A DNA stretch of 64,000 nt from Taibaiella sp. (GCA_016786705.1 JAEUVV010000012.1:124001-188000), one strand, 5' to 3'. Positions 8,540 to 18,274 are shown, counted from the stretch's first letter. The notes: generated by a model not told the origin, from the letters alone. Numbers and translations: made by a program.

Positions 8540-8555
8540 AGGCAATATTTGTGCT
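8540..8555 (+). promoter_or_regulatory. Weak sigma-54-like element before family B copy 1
   Basis: AGGCAA-N5-GTGCT keeps the GG-N10-GC spacing and the GGCA core, but it deviates at the first -24 base and in the -12 box. It lies 65 bp before the ATG at 8621. The rest of the 377-bp gap (8244-8620) shows nothing recognisable. Confidence 0.3.
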
Positions 8556-8620
8556 TGCTACCCTATGAAATAATCCCCTTCAGACACGGGGAAAGTATGA
8601 AATGTAAAATAAATTGCTGT

Positions 8621-8839
8621 ATGAAATTCCAACTATCAGAGGCCTTTCTGATCATCGACTCCTTAGACCAGCACGCGGCTACCTATATAAGAGTAACTAT
8701 GTTCGAGGAACGCCGGGTCATCCGTAACCGGAAAAGCGAAAAAATCGTATTTGTAATGAAAGCCGAAATATTAAAAGAAGCCGTTTTTACTTACCTGCCC
8801 ACAACCATGTGCGCACCGGTATGTTTCGGGCTTAACTAA
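8621..8839 (+). CDS. Conserved 72-residue protein, family B copy 1
   Basis: The 72-residue protein is paralogous to the one at 32796-33014. Both begin M-K/E-FQLSEA, share TMFEERRVIRN and the pattern K/S-SEK-hydrophobic-VMKA-IL--AVF, and end in G-L-N/H. I chose the ATG at 8621 because the two proteins then have identical length; upstream codons are not conserved. It has no signal peptide or membrane segment. No known family is recognised. Its paralogue sits close to the family A paralogue, which suggests the two families belong to one functional set. Confidence 0.7.
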   Translation: MKFQLSEAFLIIDSLDQHAATYIRVTMFEERRVIRNRKSEKIVFVMKAEILKEAVFTYLPTTMCAPVCFGLN

Positions 8840-8856
8840 TACAAGAAGCGTTGTAC

Positions 8857-9516
8857 CTAATGTTGGGGTACCTCGAATATACCGGCTTCATAAAAAGCGT
8901 AGCAGCGTGCCCGCCTTGGTAATGACCGTGTATCGGTACCCGTAAACTTAGCGAAGGCCGGCAGGATAAGCTGATCTTCCGTTAATGCATAACAGGGAAA
9001 ATGTATGACCCTTTTGGCAGGCATCCTTACTGCGACACCGGGATGTATATGCCCGCTTATCGTATACAGCCCCGGACGATGTCCCTCCGGATGGTGTATA
9101 AAACGTAATGTATCAATCACCAGTTCATCATATACCGCCCTGATGCCCAACTCTGGCAACAAATCCCCGGGAAAGCGGTCATGATTCCCCTTTATCAATA
9201 AAAAATCAACACCCGGAAAACCGGCCGTAAACCGGCCAAACAGGGCTACTTCATTATTAGCACCGGCATGTACCAGGTCTCCTACAACCAGTACATGGCG
9301 GGGCTTGAAGTGTAGGATCAACCCCTCTAAGCGCTGCAGATCATCTTTACCGGGCTGCGAGGGTAATGCAATCCCGTTCCTTCTGAAATGCTCGGCCTTA
9401 CCCAGGTGCAGATCGGAAAGGACCAGCATCTGTTGTTTTTCCCAGAATAGGGCACGCTCGTTAGTTAATATCAGCTGTTGCCGGCCAAAGAAAACGGTTT
9501 CTTGTTTTAGGCTCAT
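8857..9516 (-). CDS. pdeM: Ligase-associated DNA damage response endonuclease PdeM
   Basis: The 219-residue calcineurin-like metallophosphoesterase has the metal-binding motifs VLSDLHLGK, VVGDLVHAG, GNHD and SGHIHPG in order. It matches the PdeM/MPE component of the conserved ligase-helicase-phosphoesterase-exonuclease DNA-repair cassette, whose characterised member is a manganese-dependent DNA nuclease. It is the last gene of the four-gene minus-strand operon here, and its ATG overlaps the helicase stop codon by one base, indicating translational coupling. Confidence 0.93.
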   Translation of the reverse strand: MSLKQETVFFGRQQLILTNERALFWEKQQMLVLSDLHLGKAEHFRRNGIALPSQPGKDDLQRLEGLILHFKPRHVLVVGDLVHAGANNEVALFGRFTAGFPGVDFLLIKGNHDRFPGDLLPELGIRAVYDELVIDTLRFIHHPEGHRPGLYTISGHIHPGVAVRMPAKRVIHFPCYALTEDQLILPAFAKFTGTDTRSLPRRARCYAFYEAGIFEVPQH

Positions 9517-11978
9517 TATTTTTTCGGCTTTGTTTCCTTCCGGCTTTGTTGCTGCATGCGTTGTATCCGCTTTTCGAGGTCCTCGCTGCTCAGCGATTGC
9601 CGCAGGCTGTCCACCTTGATCGGGAAACTTAAAGGTGTAAATTTACTGGAAAATTTATAGATGATCTTACTGGCATTGATGCGTTCAAAAGCTGCTATCA
9701 GCCGGGGCTCTTCCAGTTGCTGGTTGAACACTTCCGCATACGCCTGCTTTAAAAGAATATGATTAGGCTCATACTCTTCCAGCACTTTAAAAATGAGTCC
9801 TGCAGAAGCCTGCAATGATTTATTACTTTTCTGTTTGCCATACATATTTTGCACCACCATACCGGAGATAACAGCGATATCCCGGAACTTACGGCGGGCC
9901 ATCTCTGTAGCATTAATACTGTTGACCACATCTTCCATCAAATGCTCCCGGCTCAGCACCTGCCGCAATTCTTCCGTGGAAAGGCGGATCTCGGTATCAG
10001 AAAACAATTCAAAGCCATAATCATTCATAGCCATAGAGAAACTGATCGGGTACAGGCGGCTGATGCGAAAAGCAATGAGCGCCGCCATCACTTCATGGAT
10101 CAGCCGCCCTTCAAAGGGATACAGGAAGAGGTGGAACCCTTCCCGGGTATGTATATTTTCCACCAGGAATTCATCCGCGGCGGGAATATGAGAGTATTGC
10201 TGTTGGGTCAGTAATAAGGGCTGCAAAAAAGCCAACTCCTTTTGTTGCACACCGGCCTGTACCGAAAGCGCCAGTTTTTGCCTTAAGAAATGACTGAGGT
10301 TCGCGCTCAATGGAAGCCGTCCTCCCAGCCAGCTGGGCGTAATCGCAGTTCCGGAAGCGTTTCTTACCAGGGCGGTCATTTCTTTTATATTCACCAGCTC
10401 CAGCACGCGGCCCGCCAGGATAAACTTATCCCCCTTTTTCAATTTGGATAAAAAATACTCTTCCACCATACCTATATAACCACCGGAGATAAATTTCACG
10501 CGCATCATGGCATCGCTCACTATCACCCCTATATTCATGCGATGCAGCATAGCGATCCGCCTTTTCTCCACGATCAGCATACCATCTTCCCGCTCTTTCA
10601 CTTTATGGAAATCCTCGTAATTCTTACCCACCTCGCCACCAACAGTGATCAGCAGAATACACTGTCGCCACTCCTCATCGGTCATATAGTGAAAAGCGAA
10701 AGTACCTTGTATGATTTGCTGCATATCGGCAGCGATAAAACCGCCACCCAGCGCGATAGTCACCAGGAATTGCAACAGCACATCAAAGCTCAGTATCATC
10801 GGTTCACGACGCTCTATGGCATTGTTTTTCACCGCCTCCTTCAAGGCAGCCACTTCTACCAGCTCCAGCGAGTGTGTAGGCACGAAATAGATCTTTGATA
10901 CTTCATGGGGGCTATGGCCGCTGCGGCCGGCCCTTTGCATAAAGCGGGCCACTCCTTTTGCCGAACCTACCTGTATTACCGTGTCGACGGGTTTAAAGTC
11001 CACCCCCAGGTCCAGGGAAGAGGTAGCGATCACCGCTTTTAGCTTGCCTTCACTTAATGCTTCTTCTATCCATTGCCTGATAGGGGCATCTATGGAACTG
11101 TGATGCAAAGCGATCTGCCCGGCAAAATCGGGATAGGCTTCCAGCAACAGCTGGTACCACATTTCGCTTTGACTGCGGGTATTGGTAAAGACGATCGAAG
11201 ATTTGCTTTGCAAAATAACCGGGACCACTTTTTGTACCAAAGCGCCGCCTAGGTGTCCGGCCCAGGGTAAGACTTCCACTTTATCAGGAAATACCGGTTC
11301 TATAGCGATTTTCTTTTTCTCCCGGGCTACTATTTTTACTCTTTTTTTAGCTACCGGCAAGAGTACGTCCATCGCCTCATCCAGGTTGCCAATGGTCGCC
11401 GTGATGCCCCAGACGCGCAGTTCTTTATATTGCGCTTTCAGGTAAGCCAGGGCAAGCTCGATCATTACGCCTCTTTTGGACCCCAGCAATTCATGCCATT
11501 CATCTACCGCAATGCATTTTAACGACTTAAAAAAGATGGTCCTGCCCTTTTGTGCTAATAACAGGTGCAGGCTTTCGGGGGTCAGCAGCAGCACATCCGG
11601 CATTTGCTTACTTTGTCTCTGCTTGGTCTTGATATCCGTATCTCCATGTCTTACCTCCACCACCCAGTCGAGTCCTATGGAGTCTATAGCCTCCTGCATT
11701 GCCCTGGCCAGGTCTTTGGCCAAAGAACGCAGTGGAGTGATCCAGATAAGCTTAAGCCCGTTACCATAAGCATCGGGGCGGTTCATAAAGTCGATCAGCA
11801 CCGCCAGGAATACAGAAAATGTCTTCCCGAAACCGGTAGGCGCTACGACCATCCCGCTATAAGCCCGACCGTATTTTTCCCAGGTTTTTCGCTGGAATTC
11901 AAACGGTGTTCTACCCTGAGCGGCCATCCAATCCAGCACAATATCGTAGCCTTTATTTTGTTGTTCCTTAGCTTCCAA
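9516..11978 (-). CDS. Ligase-associated DNA damage response DEXH-box helicase (Lhr-core type)
   Basis: The 820-residue superfamily 2 helicase has Walker A APTGFGKT (Lys52), the DEWH box in VDEWHELLG, a SAT-like motif (GITATIG), and motif VI QRAGRSGHS. A winged-helix and beta-bundle region typical of Lhr-core helicases follows. It is an ATP-driven 3'-5' helicase expected to act with the neighbouring ATP-dependent ligase, exonuclease and PdeM on damaged DNA. It begins 2 bp after the ligase stop codon and overlaps pdeM by one base, so the cassette is a tightly packed operon. Confidence 0.95.
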   Translation of the reverse strand: MEAKEQQNKGYDIVLDWMAAQGRTPFEFQRKTWEKYGRAYSGMVVAPTGFGKTFSVFLAVLIDFMNRPDAYGNGLKLIWITPLRSLAKDLARAMQEAIDSIGLDWVVEVRHGDTDIKTKQRQSKQMPDVLLLTPESLHLLLAQKGRTIFFKSLKCIAVDEWHELLGSKRGVMIELALAYLKAQYKELRVWGITATIGNLDEAMDVLLPVAKKRVKIVAREKKKIAIEPVFPDKVEVLPWAGHLGGALVQKVVPVILQSKSSIVFTNTRSQSEMWYQLLLEAYPDFAGQIALHHSSIDAPIRQWIEEALSEGKLKAVIATSSLDLGVDFKPVDTVIQVGSAKGVARFMQRAGRSGHSPHEVSKIYFVPTHSLELVEVAALKEAVKNNAIERREPMILSFDVLLQFLVTIALGGGFIAADMQQIIQGTFAFHYMTDEEWRQCILLITVGGEVGKNYEDFHKVKEREDGMLIVEKRRIAMLHRMNIGVIVSDAMMRVKFISGGYIGMVEEYFLSKLKKGDKFILAGRVLELVNIKEMTALVRNASGTAITPSWLGGRLPLSANLSHFLRQKLALSVQAGVQQKELAFLQPLLLTQQQYSHIPAADEFLVENIHTREGFHLFLYPFEGRLIHEVMAALIAFRISRLYPISFSMAMNDYGFELFSDTEIRLSTEELRQVLSREHLMEDVVNSINATEMARRKFRDIAVISGMVVQNMYGKQKSNKSLQASAGLIFKVLEEYEPNHILLKQAYAEVFNQQLEEPRLIAAFERINASKIIYKFSSKFTPLSFPIKVDSLRQSLSSEDLEKRIQRMQQQSRKETKPKK

Positions 11979-11980
11979 AT

Positions 11981-13561
11981 TTATTGAATGAGTTGTTTTA
12001 TGTCTTCTATATCGTCAATATCTTTTACCGTCTTATCCCTGCGCCAGCGCAGGATCCTTGGGAAGCGCAGTGCCACACCCGATTTATGGCGGCTGCTGAG
12101 GCTGATGCCTTCAAAAGCCAGCTCAAACACCAGCTCCGGCTTCACCGTACGCACCGGGCCGAATTTCTCAATGGCATTGTTGTTAACAAAACGGCTGACC
12201 TCCTGTATTTCTTTATCGGTAAGCCCCGAGTAAGCTTTGGCGATGGTAACTAATTCATCCCCGCTCTTTACAGCAAAGGTATAGTCGGTATAATAGCCAC
12301 TACGCCGTCCGCTACCCTTTTGGGCATAGATCAGTACCGCGTCCAGCGTTAGCGGGTCTGCTTTCCACTTCCACCAGTCGCCTCTTTTACGGCCGCTATG
12401 GTAGGGTGAATGCTTATGCTTAAGCATAATCCCTTCGCTGTTCAGCTCCCGGGCACGCTCCCGGATTCCCGGTAGCTCCTGCCAGTCTGCCAAAGGGACC
12501 ACAGGGGAAAGTTGTATGGTATAATCGCTATGAGCAGCACATAATGTTTCTAATTTCCTTCTTCTTTCCCATAAAGGCTTTTGCCGCCAGTCTTCTGTTT
12601 CCCATTCCAGGAGGTCATAAGCAAAAAGAACCACCGGAAATTCTTCCAGCATTTTACGGCTGAGGTTTTTACGGTTCAGGCGTTTTTGCAACTCACTAAA
12701 GTTCTGTACCACATTCTCCCGGAACACCAGCAATTCCCCGTCCATCACGAAATTACCTTCCCATTGCAACAGCGTATCCCTGATCTCCGGGAACTGGTCG
12801 GTGATCAGTTCTTCTCCCCGCGACCAGATAAACACTTCTCCTTCTCTTTTGATCAGTTGCGCTCTTATGCCATCCCATTTATATTCGGCCTGCCAGTCGG
12901 TTACCGCGCCCAATTCCGGCAATTCCTTGTCTAGTGCATATGCCAGGCAAAAAGGATAAGGCCGGGAGCGGTGGCTTTCTATATATTCCCCACGGATAAG
13001 GGCATCAAAAGTTACTCCCTCCAGTTGCCAGTCGCCCATTAAGGTATGTGCCACCACATTAGCTTCCAGTTTATAATAAGTAGCGATAGCATTAATAAGC
13101 CCTTTGGCTGCAATACCTACCCGGAAGCTGCCACCTAGTAGTTTATTAAAAATAAACCGTTGCGTATGGTCGAGGCGCTGCCAGGCATCAAGTACAAATT
13201 GTTTTTTTTCTTCTTCCGTTTTCTTATCCAGCGCAATGATCTGCTGCATCCATAAGGCAAGGGATTGGTCCCGGGAATGAACAGGTTCCGGAAGCACCAG
13301 CGAAATGGTTTCCCCAAGGTCCCCCACAGATGAATAAGATTCCCGGAACAGCCATTCGGGGATGCCACTTATTTCCATGGCCCATTGCTTCATTAAGGCA
13401 GTACTTACTTTACGCCGGGGCCGCTTCCCGGTAAATAAGGCCAGGAACCATAATTTATCTTCATCCGGGGCGGTATCCAGGAAGTTAATAATAGCCTCTT
13501 GTTTCAAGCCGGTTTTATTAGTACTGTCCAGTGCGCTGATCAGTGTTGCAAATTCCTTCAT
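11981..13561 (-). CDS. ATP-dependent DNA ligase of the LHPE repair cassette
   Basis: The 526-residue ligase has an N-terminal DNA-binding region, the adenylation motif EYKWDG (nucleophile Lys228), downstream nucleotidyltransferase motifs (VMDGELL, EGIMLK, WWKWK) and a C-terminal OB domain with the RFPRILRWRRDK segment. It seals DNA nicks through a ligase-AMP intermediate. It is the ligase of the helicase-nuclease cassette, distinct from LigD at 15780. It lies 10 bp behind the exonuclease gene and 2 bp before the helicase gene. Confidence 0.95.
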   Translation of the reverse strand: MKEFATLISALDSTNKTGLKQEAIINFLDTAPDEDKLWFLALFTGKRPRRKVSTALMKQWAMEISGIPEWLFRESYSSVGDLGETISLVLPEPVHSRDQSLALWMQQIIALDKKTEEEKKQFVLDAWQRLDHTQRFIFNKLLGGSFRVGIAAKGLINAIATYYKLEANVVAHTLMGDWQLEGVTFDALIRGEYIESHRSRPYPFCLAYALDKELPELGAVTDWQAEYKWDGIRAQLIKREGEVFIWSRGEELITDQFPEIRDTLLQWEGNFVMDGELLVFRENVVQNFSELQKRLNRKNLSRKMLEEFPVVLFAYDLLEWETEDWRQKPLWERRRKLETLCAAHSDYTIQLSPVVPLADWQELPGIRERARELNSEGIMLKHKHSPYHSGRKRGDWWKWKADPLTLDAVLIYAQKGSGRRSGYYTDYTFAVKSGDELVTIAKAYSGLTDKEIQEVSRFVNNNAIEKFGPVRTVKPELVFELAFEGISLSSRHKSGVALRFPRILRWRRDKTVKDIDDIEDIKQLIQ

Positions 13562-13571
13562 CCGTTATCAA

Positions 13572-14609
13572 TTAATGGTCTGTTGCCGGAGTACCGGGTG
13601 TTTCCTCTTCTCCGAATTTCGTGGTTACTGCAGCGGCCTGTATACCTATTTCATTCAAATACTTTTCAAAAACAGCTGTTTGCCCATGCGTGACATATAC
13701 CTGTTCCGCACCGGTACCTTTTATCACGTCCAGCAGGCCCTGCCAGTCGGCATGATCGCTGATGGCGAAGCCCGCATCGGCAGCGCGCCAGCGACGGGCG
13801 CCCCGCACCTGCATCCAGCCCGAGCAAATGGCTTCGGCACGATTGGGAATTTTACGCAGCAGGTTACTGTCTACCAGTGCCGGGGGGACAATGACAATAT
13901 CCTCTGCCAGCGGTTTTTCGGTTTCCACATCCAGCACCTCGTATTCAGGTAGCGCCACACCGGCCATCGCATAAGCCTGGTTCAGCCGGGCTATCGCGTA
14001 ATGCACTTTTAAAGTACCCAGGCCTTCCAGTGCGCGCATAATGCGTTGGGCTTTTCCCAGCGCATAGCCTACAAATACGGAGATCTTACCTTTTTCCCGG
14101 TTCTGCAATACCCAGTTGCGCATCTGCTCCTGTTGCTGCGCTACCGGCGTCCAGTTATAAATGGGAAGGGCGAAGGTGCTTTCGGTTACAAATTCATGGC
14201 AGCGTACAATCTCTATAGGGGTACTTAAGCCATCGTCCTGTACCTTATAATCGCCGGAGGCCACAGCTACCCTGCCTTTATATTCCATACGGACCTGTGC
14301 CGAACCGATGATGTGACCGGCAGGATGTAGCGATACTTTAACACCATTTATATCAATGGTTTCGCCATAAGCCATTCCCTGCACGCTTATCTCCTCCCCC
14401 AATCTTATTTTCAATACAGGGACCGAAAGAATATGGCAGAGGTAATGCCCCATCCCCCACCGGGCATGGTCGCTGTGGCCATGCGTAATGACCGCCCGCT
14501 TTACCGGCAGCCAGGGATCAATATAGAAATCACCGGGTACACAGTAAATCCCTTCGGGCCGGAATCGGAGCAGTGAGCTAGGCAATATACCTGGAATTTG
14601 ATCTGACAT
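13572..14609 (-). CDS. Ligase-associated DNA damage response exonuclease (MBL-fold)
   Basis: The 345-residue metallo-beta-lactamase-fold nuclease of the SNM1/CPSF group has the zinc-binding motif THGHSDH (His43, His45, Asp47, His48), an HPAGHIIGSAQV segment and a later ISDHADW motif. It is the first gene of the four-gene repair operon, so its upstream region controls the cassette. A -24/-12-like element lies 58-74 bp ahead of the start on the minus strand. The operon diverges from Ku-LigD across 340 bp. Confidence 0.93.
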   Translation of the reverse strand: MSDQIPGILPSSLLRFRPEGIYCVPGDFYIDPWLPVKRAVITHGHSDHARWGMGHYLCHILSVPVLKIRLGEEISVQGMAYGETIDINGVKVSLHPAGHIIGSAQVRMEYKGRVAVASGDYKVQDDGLSTPIEIVRCHEFVTESTFALPIYNWTPVAQQQEQMRNWVLQNREKGKISVFVGYALGKAQRIMRALEGLGTLKVHYAIARLNQAYAMAGVALPEYEVLDVETEKPLAEDIVIVPPALVDSNLLRKIPNRAEAICSGWMQVRGARRWRAADAGFAISDHADWQGLLDVIKGTGAEQVYVTHGQTAVFEKYLNEIGIQAAAVTTKFGEEETPGTPATDH

Positions 14610-14667
14610 TTATTTCCTGTTGTTGTTACAAGATAAGTATATTTTAAAGTAATCCATATGGTAGTAT

Positions 14668-14683
14668 TGCTAAAAATGAGCCA
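14668..14683 (-). promoter_or_regulatory. Possible sigma-54 promoter for the LHPE repair operon
   Basis: Read on the minus strand, TGGCTC-N5-TAGCA has exact GG-N10-GC spacing with one mismatch in each box (TGGCAC and TTGCA expected). The exonuclease ATG lies 58 bp downstream. Confidence 0.45.
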
Positions 14684-14890
14684 AAATACAGACTAAAGTA
14701 TAAGATATTTAACCTACAGCCTTATGTAACAGCAATAACTTGCCCGGGCAGCTAAAATTGAAATACAGCAGGTCATTAAAGATCAAAATTGTAGTGTGGA
14801 AAACAAATTTCCAAAAACCATAATTGCTCAAAATGAGGAAAGTACCCAGTGATCAACAACAAAAACTTGGAACAGCAAAGCTCCCTTTAC

Positions 14891-14906
14891 TGGAATACAT
14901 TTTGCT
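14891..14906 (+). promoter_or_regulatory. Sigma-54 (-24/-12) promoter for Ku-LigD
   Basis: TGGAAT-N5-TTGCT has exact spacing and a perfect -12 box, and it ends 43 bp before the Ku start codon. It is one of the four best matches in the window and implies that the NHEJ operon depends on a sigma-54 activator. Confidence 0.75.
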
Positions 14907-14949
14907 ACACTAATAAGAAAGCAATCAAAGTGATTAAAATTTCAAACTT

Positions 14950-15774
14950 ATGAGAGCAATATGGACAGGCGCTATCGGGTTCGGGCTGGTCAATATACCC
15001 GTGAAAATATATACAGCTACCGAAACCGGGTCTATTGACCTGGATATGCTGGACAGCCGCGACCATGCCAACATACAGTTTAAAAGAGTGAATGCCAACA
15101 CGGGTAAGGAAGTTGCCTGGGAAGATATCGTAAAGGGTTTCCTGAAAAATGAACAATATATTATCCTGGAAGATGAAGATTTTGAAGCGGCGCTCCCGGA
15201 GAAATCAAAAATATTGTCCATTGACAGCTTTGTACCCGAAGCGGAAATTGACAGCATCTATTTTGAAAATCCCTATTTCCTGGAACCACAGAAAGGAGGT
15301 GAAGCGGCGTATAGCCTTCTGCTGCGTTCCCTGGTGCAGACGGGCATGGCAGCTGTAGGTACCTTCGTTTTGCGGCAGACAGAGGCCTTATGTATTGTAA
15401 GAGTATATGATGATAACATATTGCTCCTGCACCGGCTGCGCTTCCAAGAAGACATCAGGGATTACCGCGACCTCAAAATACCGGCATATAAAGCACCTAA
15501 ACCCGCGGAACTAAAGATGGCCAAAATGCTGATCAAGGAATACACGGCTTCATTTGATCCTTCCGTATATAAAAACAATTACCAGAAGGCATTGATGCGG
15601 ATCATTAACCAAAAATCAAAAGGTAAAAAGATCAGCAAAAAACCGGTACAGGTAGAAAGCAGCAAAGTCACAGACCTTATGGCACAATTAAAAGCCAGCC
15701 TGGACAAACCCAAAACTACAAGTACGCGCACCCGTAAAGCGACTACTAAACCCAAAAGAGAAATAAAAGCCTGA
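14950..15774 (+). CDS. ku: Non-homologous end-joining protein Ku
   Basis: The 274-residue bacterial Ku starts with the family hallmark (MRAIWTGAIGFGLVNIPVK) and has the full Ku core through about residue 215, including GKEVAWEDIVKGF and RLRFQEDIRDY. The C-terminal tail of about 50 residues is rich in Lys, Thr and Arg, the part that in other Ku proteins aids DNA binding and LigD recruitment. Ku forms a ring-shaped homodimer on DNA ends. It is 5 bp upstream of ligD in the same operon, behind a strong -24/-12 promoter. Confidence 0.96.
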   Translation: MRAIWTGAIGFGLVNIPVKIYTATETGSIDLDMLDSRDHANIQFKRVNANTGKEVAWEDIVKGFLKNEQYIILEDEDFEAALPEKSKILSIDSFVPEAEIDSIYFENPYFLEPQKGGEAAYSLLLRSLVQTGMAAVGTFVLRQTEALCIVRVYDDNILLLHRLRFQEDIRDYRDLKIPAYKAPKPAELKMAKMLIKEYTASFDPSVYKNNYQKALMRIINQKSKGKKISKKPVQVESSKVTDLMAQLKASLDKPKTTSTRTRKATTKPKREIKA

Positions 15775-15779
15775 GTACT

Positions 15780-18233
15780 ATGCCCCCATTGAAGCAATAC
15801 CAGCAAAAACGAGATTTCGACCAGACTTCAGAGCCCGAGGCGGCCCTGAGTAAAAACGAAGGCTCCCTGGTCTTTGTAGTGCAAAGACATGAGGCCCGGG
15901 CCTTACACTATGATTTCCGCCTGGAGCTGAATGGGGTACTTAAAAGCTGGGCCGTGCCTAAAGGCCCATCCCTGGACCCGGATGACAAACGGCTGGCGGT
16001 AATGGTTGAAGATCATCCATTTGATTACAAAGATTTCGAAGGAACAATACCGGCGGGTAATTATGGTGCCGGTACAGTATCCATCTGGGACAAGGGTACC
16101 TATGAAATGCTTACCCCGGGTACGGCAAAAGAAAAAAGTGACGGGATCAAAGGAAATTCCTTAAGCTTTAAACTAAAAGGTAAAAAACTAAAAGGCGAAT
16201 TCGCGTTGGTACGCATGAGTGGCAAAGGCGATAAGAACTGGCTGTTGATCAAAAAAGAAGATCGCTATGCGCAACAACCTTACGATGCGGAAGAGCACCT
16301 CGCGAAAAAAGTAGCTGCTAAGCGTATGAAAAAAGTAAAACAAGCTTCAACGGGTATTAAAAAAAAAGTAAACAAGGGTAATGGCCCGGAACTTATAAAG
16401 CCTATGCTGGCCCGAACGGTACAAACTGCATTTGATGACAAGGACTGGATCTTTGAGCCTAAATGGGATGGTTACCGGGCGATTGCAGATCTGCGTGGTA
16501 ATAGTATTCGTCTCTATTCCCGGAACGGGCTACCCTTTGAACATAAATACCCGGCAGTCGTTGCCGCTTTACAGGAGCAGGAACATGAAATGGTGCTGGA
16601 TGGTGAAGTGATCGCGCTTGACCGGAAAGGCACTGTAAAGTTCAACCTGCTGCAGCATTATGATCCGGCTAATGCCACACGCCTGCAATACCAGGTATTT
16701 GACCTGCTGTGGCTCAATGGCCACAGTACCGAAATGCTGAGCCTGCTGGAGCGTAAAGAACTACTGCAATCGGCCCTCAGGCAAAATGAAATCATCCGCC
16801 TGACCCCTTATTTACAGGAAGCAGGTCAAGCTTTATTTGAGACCATGAGCAAAGAAGGCAAAGAGGGTATTATCGCCAAAAAAGCAGACAGCAGGTATCA
16901 CCGGCATGCGCGCTCCTCGGAATGGCTGAAAATAAAAATGCACAATACTGATGAAGTCATTATTTGCGGGTATACACTTTCCACGGCCACGCATGAACTT
17001 TTCGGCGCCCTTATACTGGGGCGCTATGAAAACGAAAAGCTGGTCTATTCAGGCCATTGCGGCACCGGCTTTAACCGGAAGTCCAAGCAAGTGCTAATGG
17101 ACCAGATGCAGCCATTACTGCGCAAAAAAAGCCCTTTTGAAAAAGCACCGCCAACTAATATGCCGGCCAGGTGGCTTGAACCCGCTCTGGTGGCAGAGAT
17201 TAGGTATGGTGAAATAACACCTAACGGTATTTACCGGCATCCCGTATTTCTTCACCTGAGAACGGATAAAGACATCCGGGATTTAAATAACGAACCTATG
17301 GCTAAAAAAACACCCGCAAAAGGAACTCTAAGCTTAAACATCAACCGCAGGCAGGTTAATATCAGCAACCCGGATAAAATATATTTTCCAAAAGAGGGCA
17401 TTAGCAAAGAAGATATAGTAGCCTATTACCAGCGCATAGCGAACTATATACTTCCCTATCTTAAAGACCGGCCGCTTTCCCTTAACCGCTTCCCGGATGG
17501 CATTACCAAAGATGGGTTCTTTCAAAAAGATGCCGGCCAGGACGCCCCCGAGTGGGTAAAGTCGCATAGTGTATATGCCGAATCTGCTGATAAAGAGATA
17601 GACTACATTATCTGTAACGACAAAGCAACGATGGCCTACCTTAATAACCTGGGCTGCATCGATTTCAATCCCTGGAACAGCCGGAAGCAGGACCTGGAAC
17701 GCCCCGACTACCTGGTACTGGACCTTGACCCCTCTGCTAAAAATACTTTTAACGATGTGATCGAGGTAGCTTTACAGATCAGGGAGCTCTTAAATAAGTT
17801 AAACATCGATGGTTATTGTAAAACTTCCGGTGCCAGCGGTATCCATATCTACCTGCCGCTAAGGCGTAAATATGATTATGATCAGGCCAAAGATTTTGCA
17901 CACCTGCTGATGAAAAAAACTGCAGAAGCTTTACCCAAACTCTGCACTTTGGAACGGAGTTTGCAACGTAGAGAAAAAAACAAGGTATACCTGGATTACC
18001 TCCAAAACCGGACCGGGCAAACCCTGGCCAGCGCTTACAGCCTCAGGCCTAAAGCCGGCGCTACGGTTTCCACCCCGCTCAATTGGGAGGAAGTTAAAAA
18101 AGGGATGCGCGTGACCGATTTTAATATCCATACTATTGAAGACCGGCTGGGGCAATACGGCGACTTGTTCAAACCAGTCCTGGGTAAAGGTATAGACATG
18201 CTCCGGGCACTGCGCCTGCTGGAAGAATATTAA
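15780..18233 (+). CDS. ligD: Multifunctional NHEJ DNA ligase LigD
   Basis: The 817-residue protein has three domains in the order phosphoesterase - ligase - polymerase. The N-terminal 3'-phosphoesterase has HYDFRLELNG (His43, Asp45) and the EDHPFDYKDFEG block. The central ATP-dependent ligase has EPKWDGYR with nucleophile Lys228, plus DGEVIALD and EGIIAKK. The C-terminal primase-like polymerase has LDLDPS (about 647-652) and KTSGASGIHIYLPL. It trims, fills and seals double-strand breaks held by Ku. Loss of any one domain is not seen. It is cotranscribed with ku and probably with the small membrane protein gene 41 bp downstream. Confidence 0.97.
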   Translation: MPPLKQYQQKRDFDQTSEPEAALSKNEGSLVFVVQRHEARALHYDFRLELNGVLKSWAVPKGPSLDPDDKRLAVMVEDHPFDYKDFEGTIPAGNYGAGTVSIWDKGTYEMLTPGTAKEKSDGIKGNSLSFKLKGKKLKGEFALVRMSGKGDKNWLLIKKEDRYAQQPYDAEEHLAKKVAAKRMKKVKQASTGIKKKVNKGNGPELIKPMLARTVQTAFDDKDWIFEPKWDGYRAIADLRGNSIRLYSRNGLPFEHKYPAVVAALQEQEHEMVLDGEVIALDRKGTVKFNLLQHYDPANATRLQYQVFDLLWLNGHSTEMLSLLERKELLQSALRQNEIIRLTPYLQEAGQALFETMSKEGKEGIIAKKADSRYHRHARSSEWLKIKMHNTDEVIICGYTLSTATHELFGALILGRYENEKLVYSGHCGTGFNRKSKQVLMDQMQPLLRKKSPFEKAPPTNMPARWLEPALVAEIRYGEITPNGIYRHPVFLHLRTDKDIRDLNNEPMAKKTPAKGTLSLNINRRQVNISNPDKIYFPKEGISKEDIVAYYQRIANYILPYLKDRPLSLNRFPDGITKDGFFQKDAGQDAPEWVKSHSVYAESADKEIDYIICNDKATMAYLNNLGCIDFNPWNSRKQDLERPDYLVLDLDPSAKNTFNDVIEVALQIRELLNKLNIDGYCKTSGASGIHIYLPLRRKYDYDQAKDFAHLLMKKTAEALPKLCTLERSLQRREKNKVYLDYLQNRTGQTLASAYSLRPKAGATVSTPLNWEEVKKGMRVTDFNIHTIEDRLGQYGDLFKPVLGKGIDMLRALRLLEEY

Positions 18234-18274
18234 AAAACTACATTTTATCTGTTTCAATTTAAATCTGATCTATT

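Larger units (their letters stand above)
14610..14949. promoter_or_regulatory. Divergent control region of two DNA-repair operons
   Basis: The 340-bp gap carries a -24/-12-like element for each side (14668-14683 minus, 14891-14906 plus). At 14797-14813 lies an inverted repeat TGGAAA-N5-TTTCCA, about 77 bp upstream of the plus-strand element. This is the distance at which a sigma-54 activator could bind, but no comparison with other sites supports that role yet. Confidence 0.4.

Noticed and set aside
8857..18233. Repair genes as part of a prophage or defence island
   Set aside because: No integrase, phage structural gene or restriction gene nearby; both cassettes are standard chromosomal repair modules.
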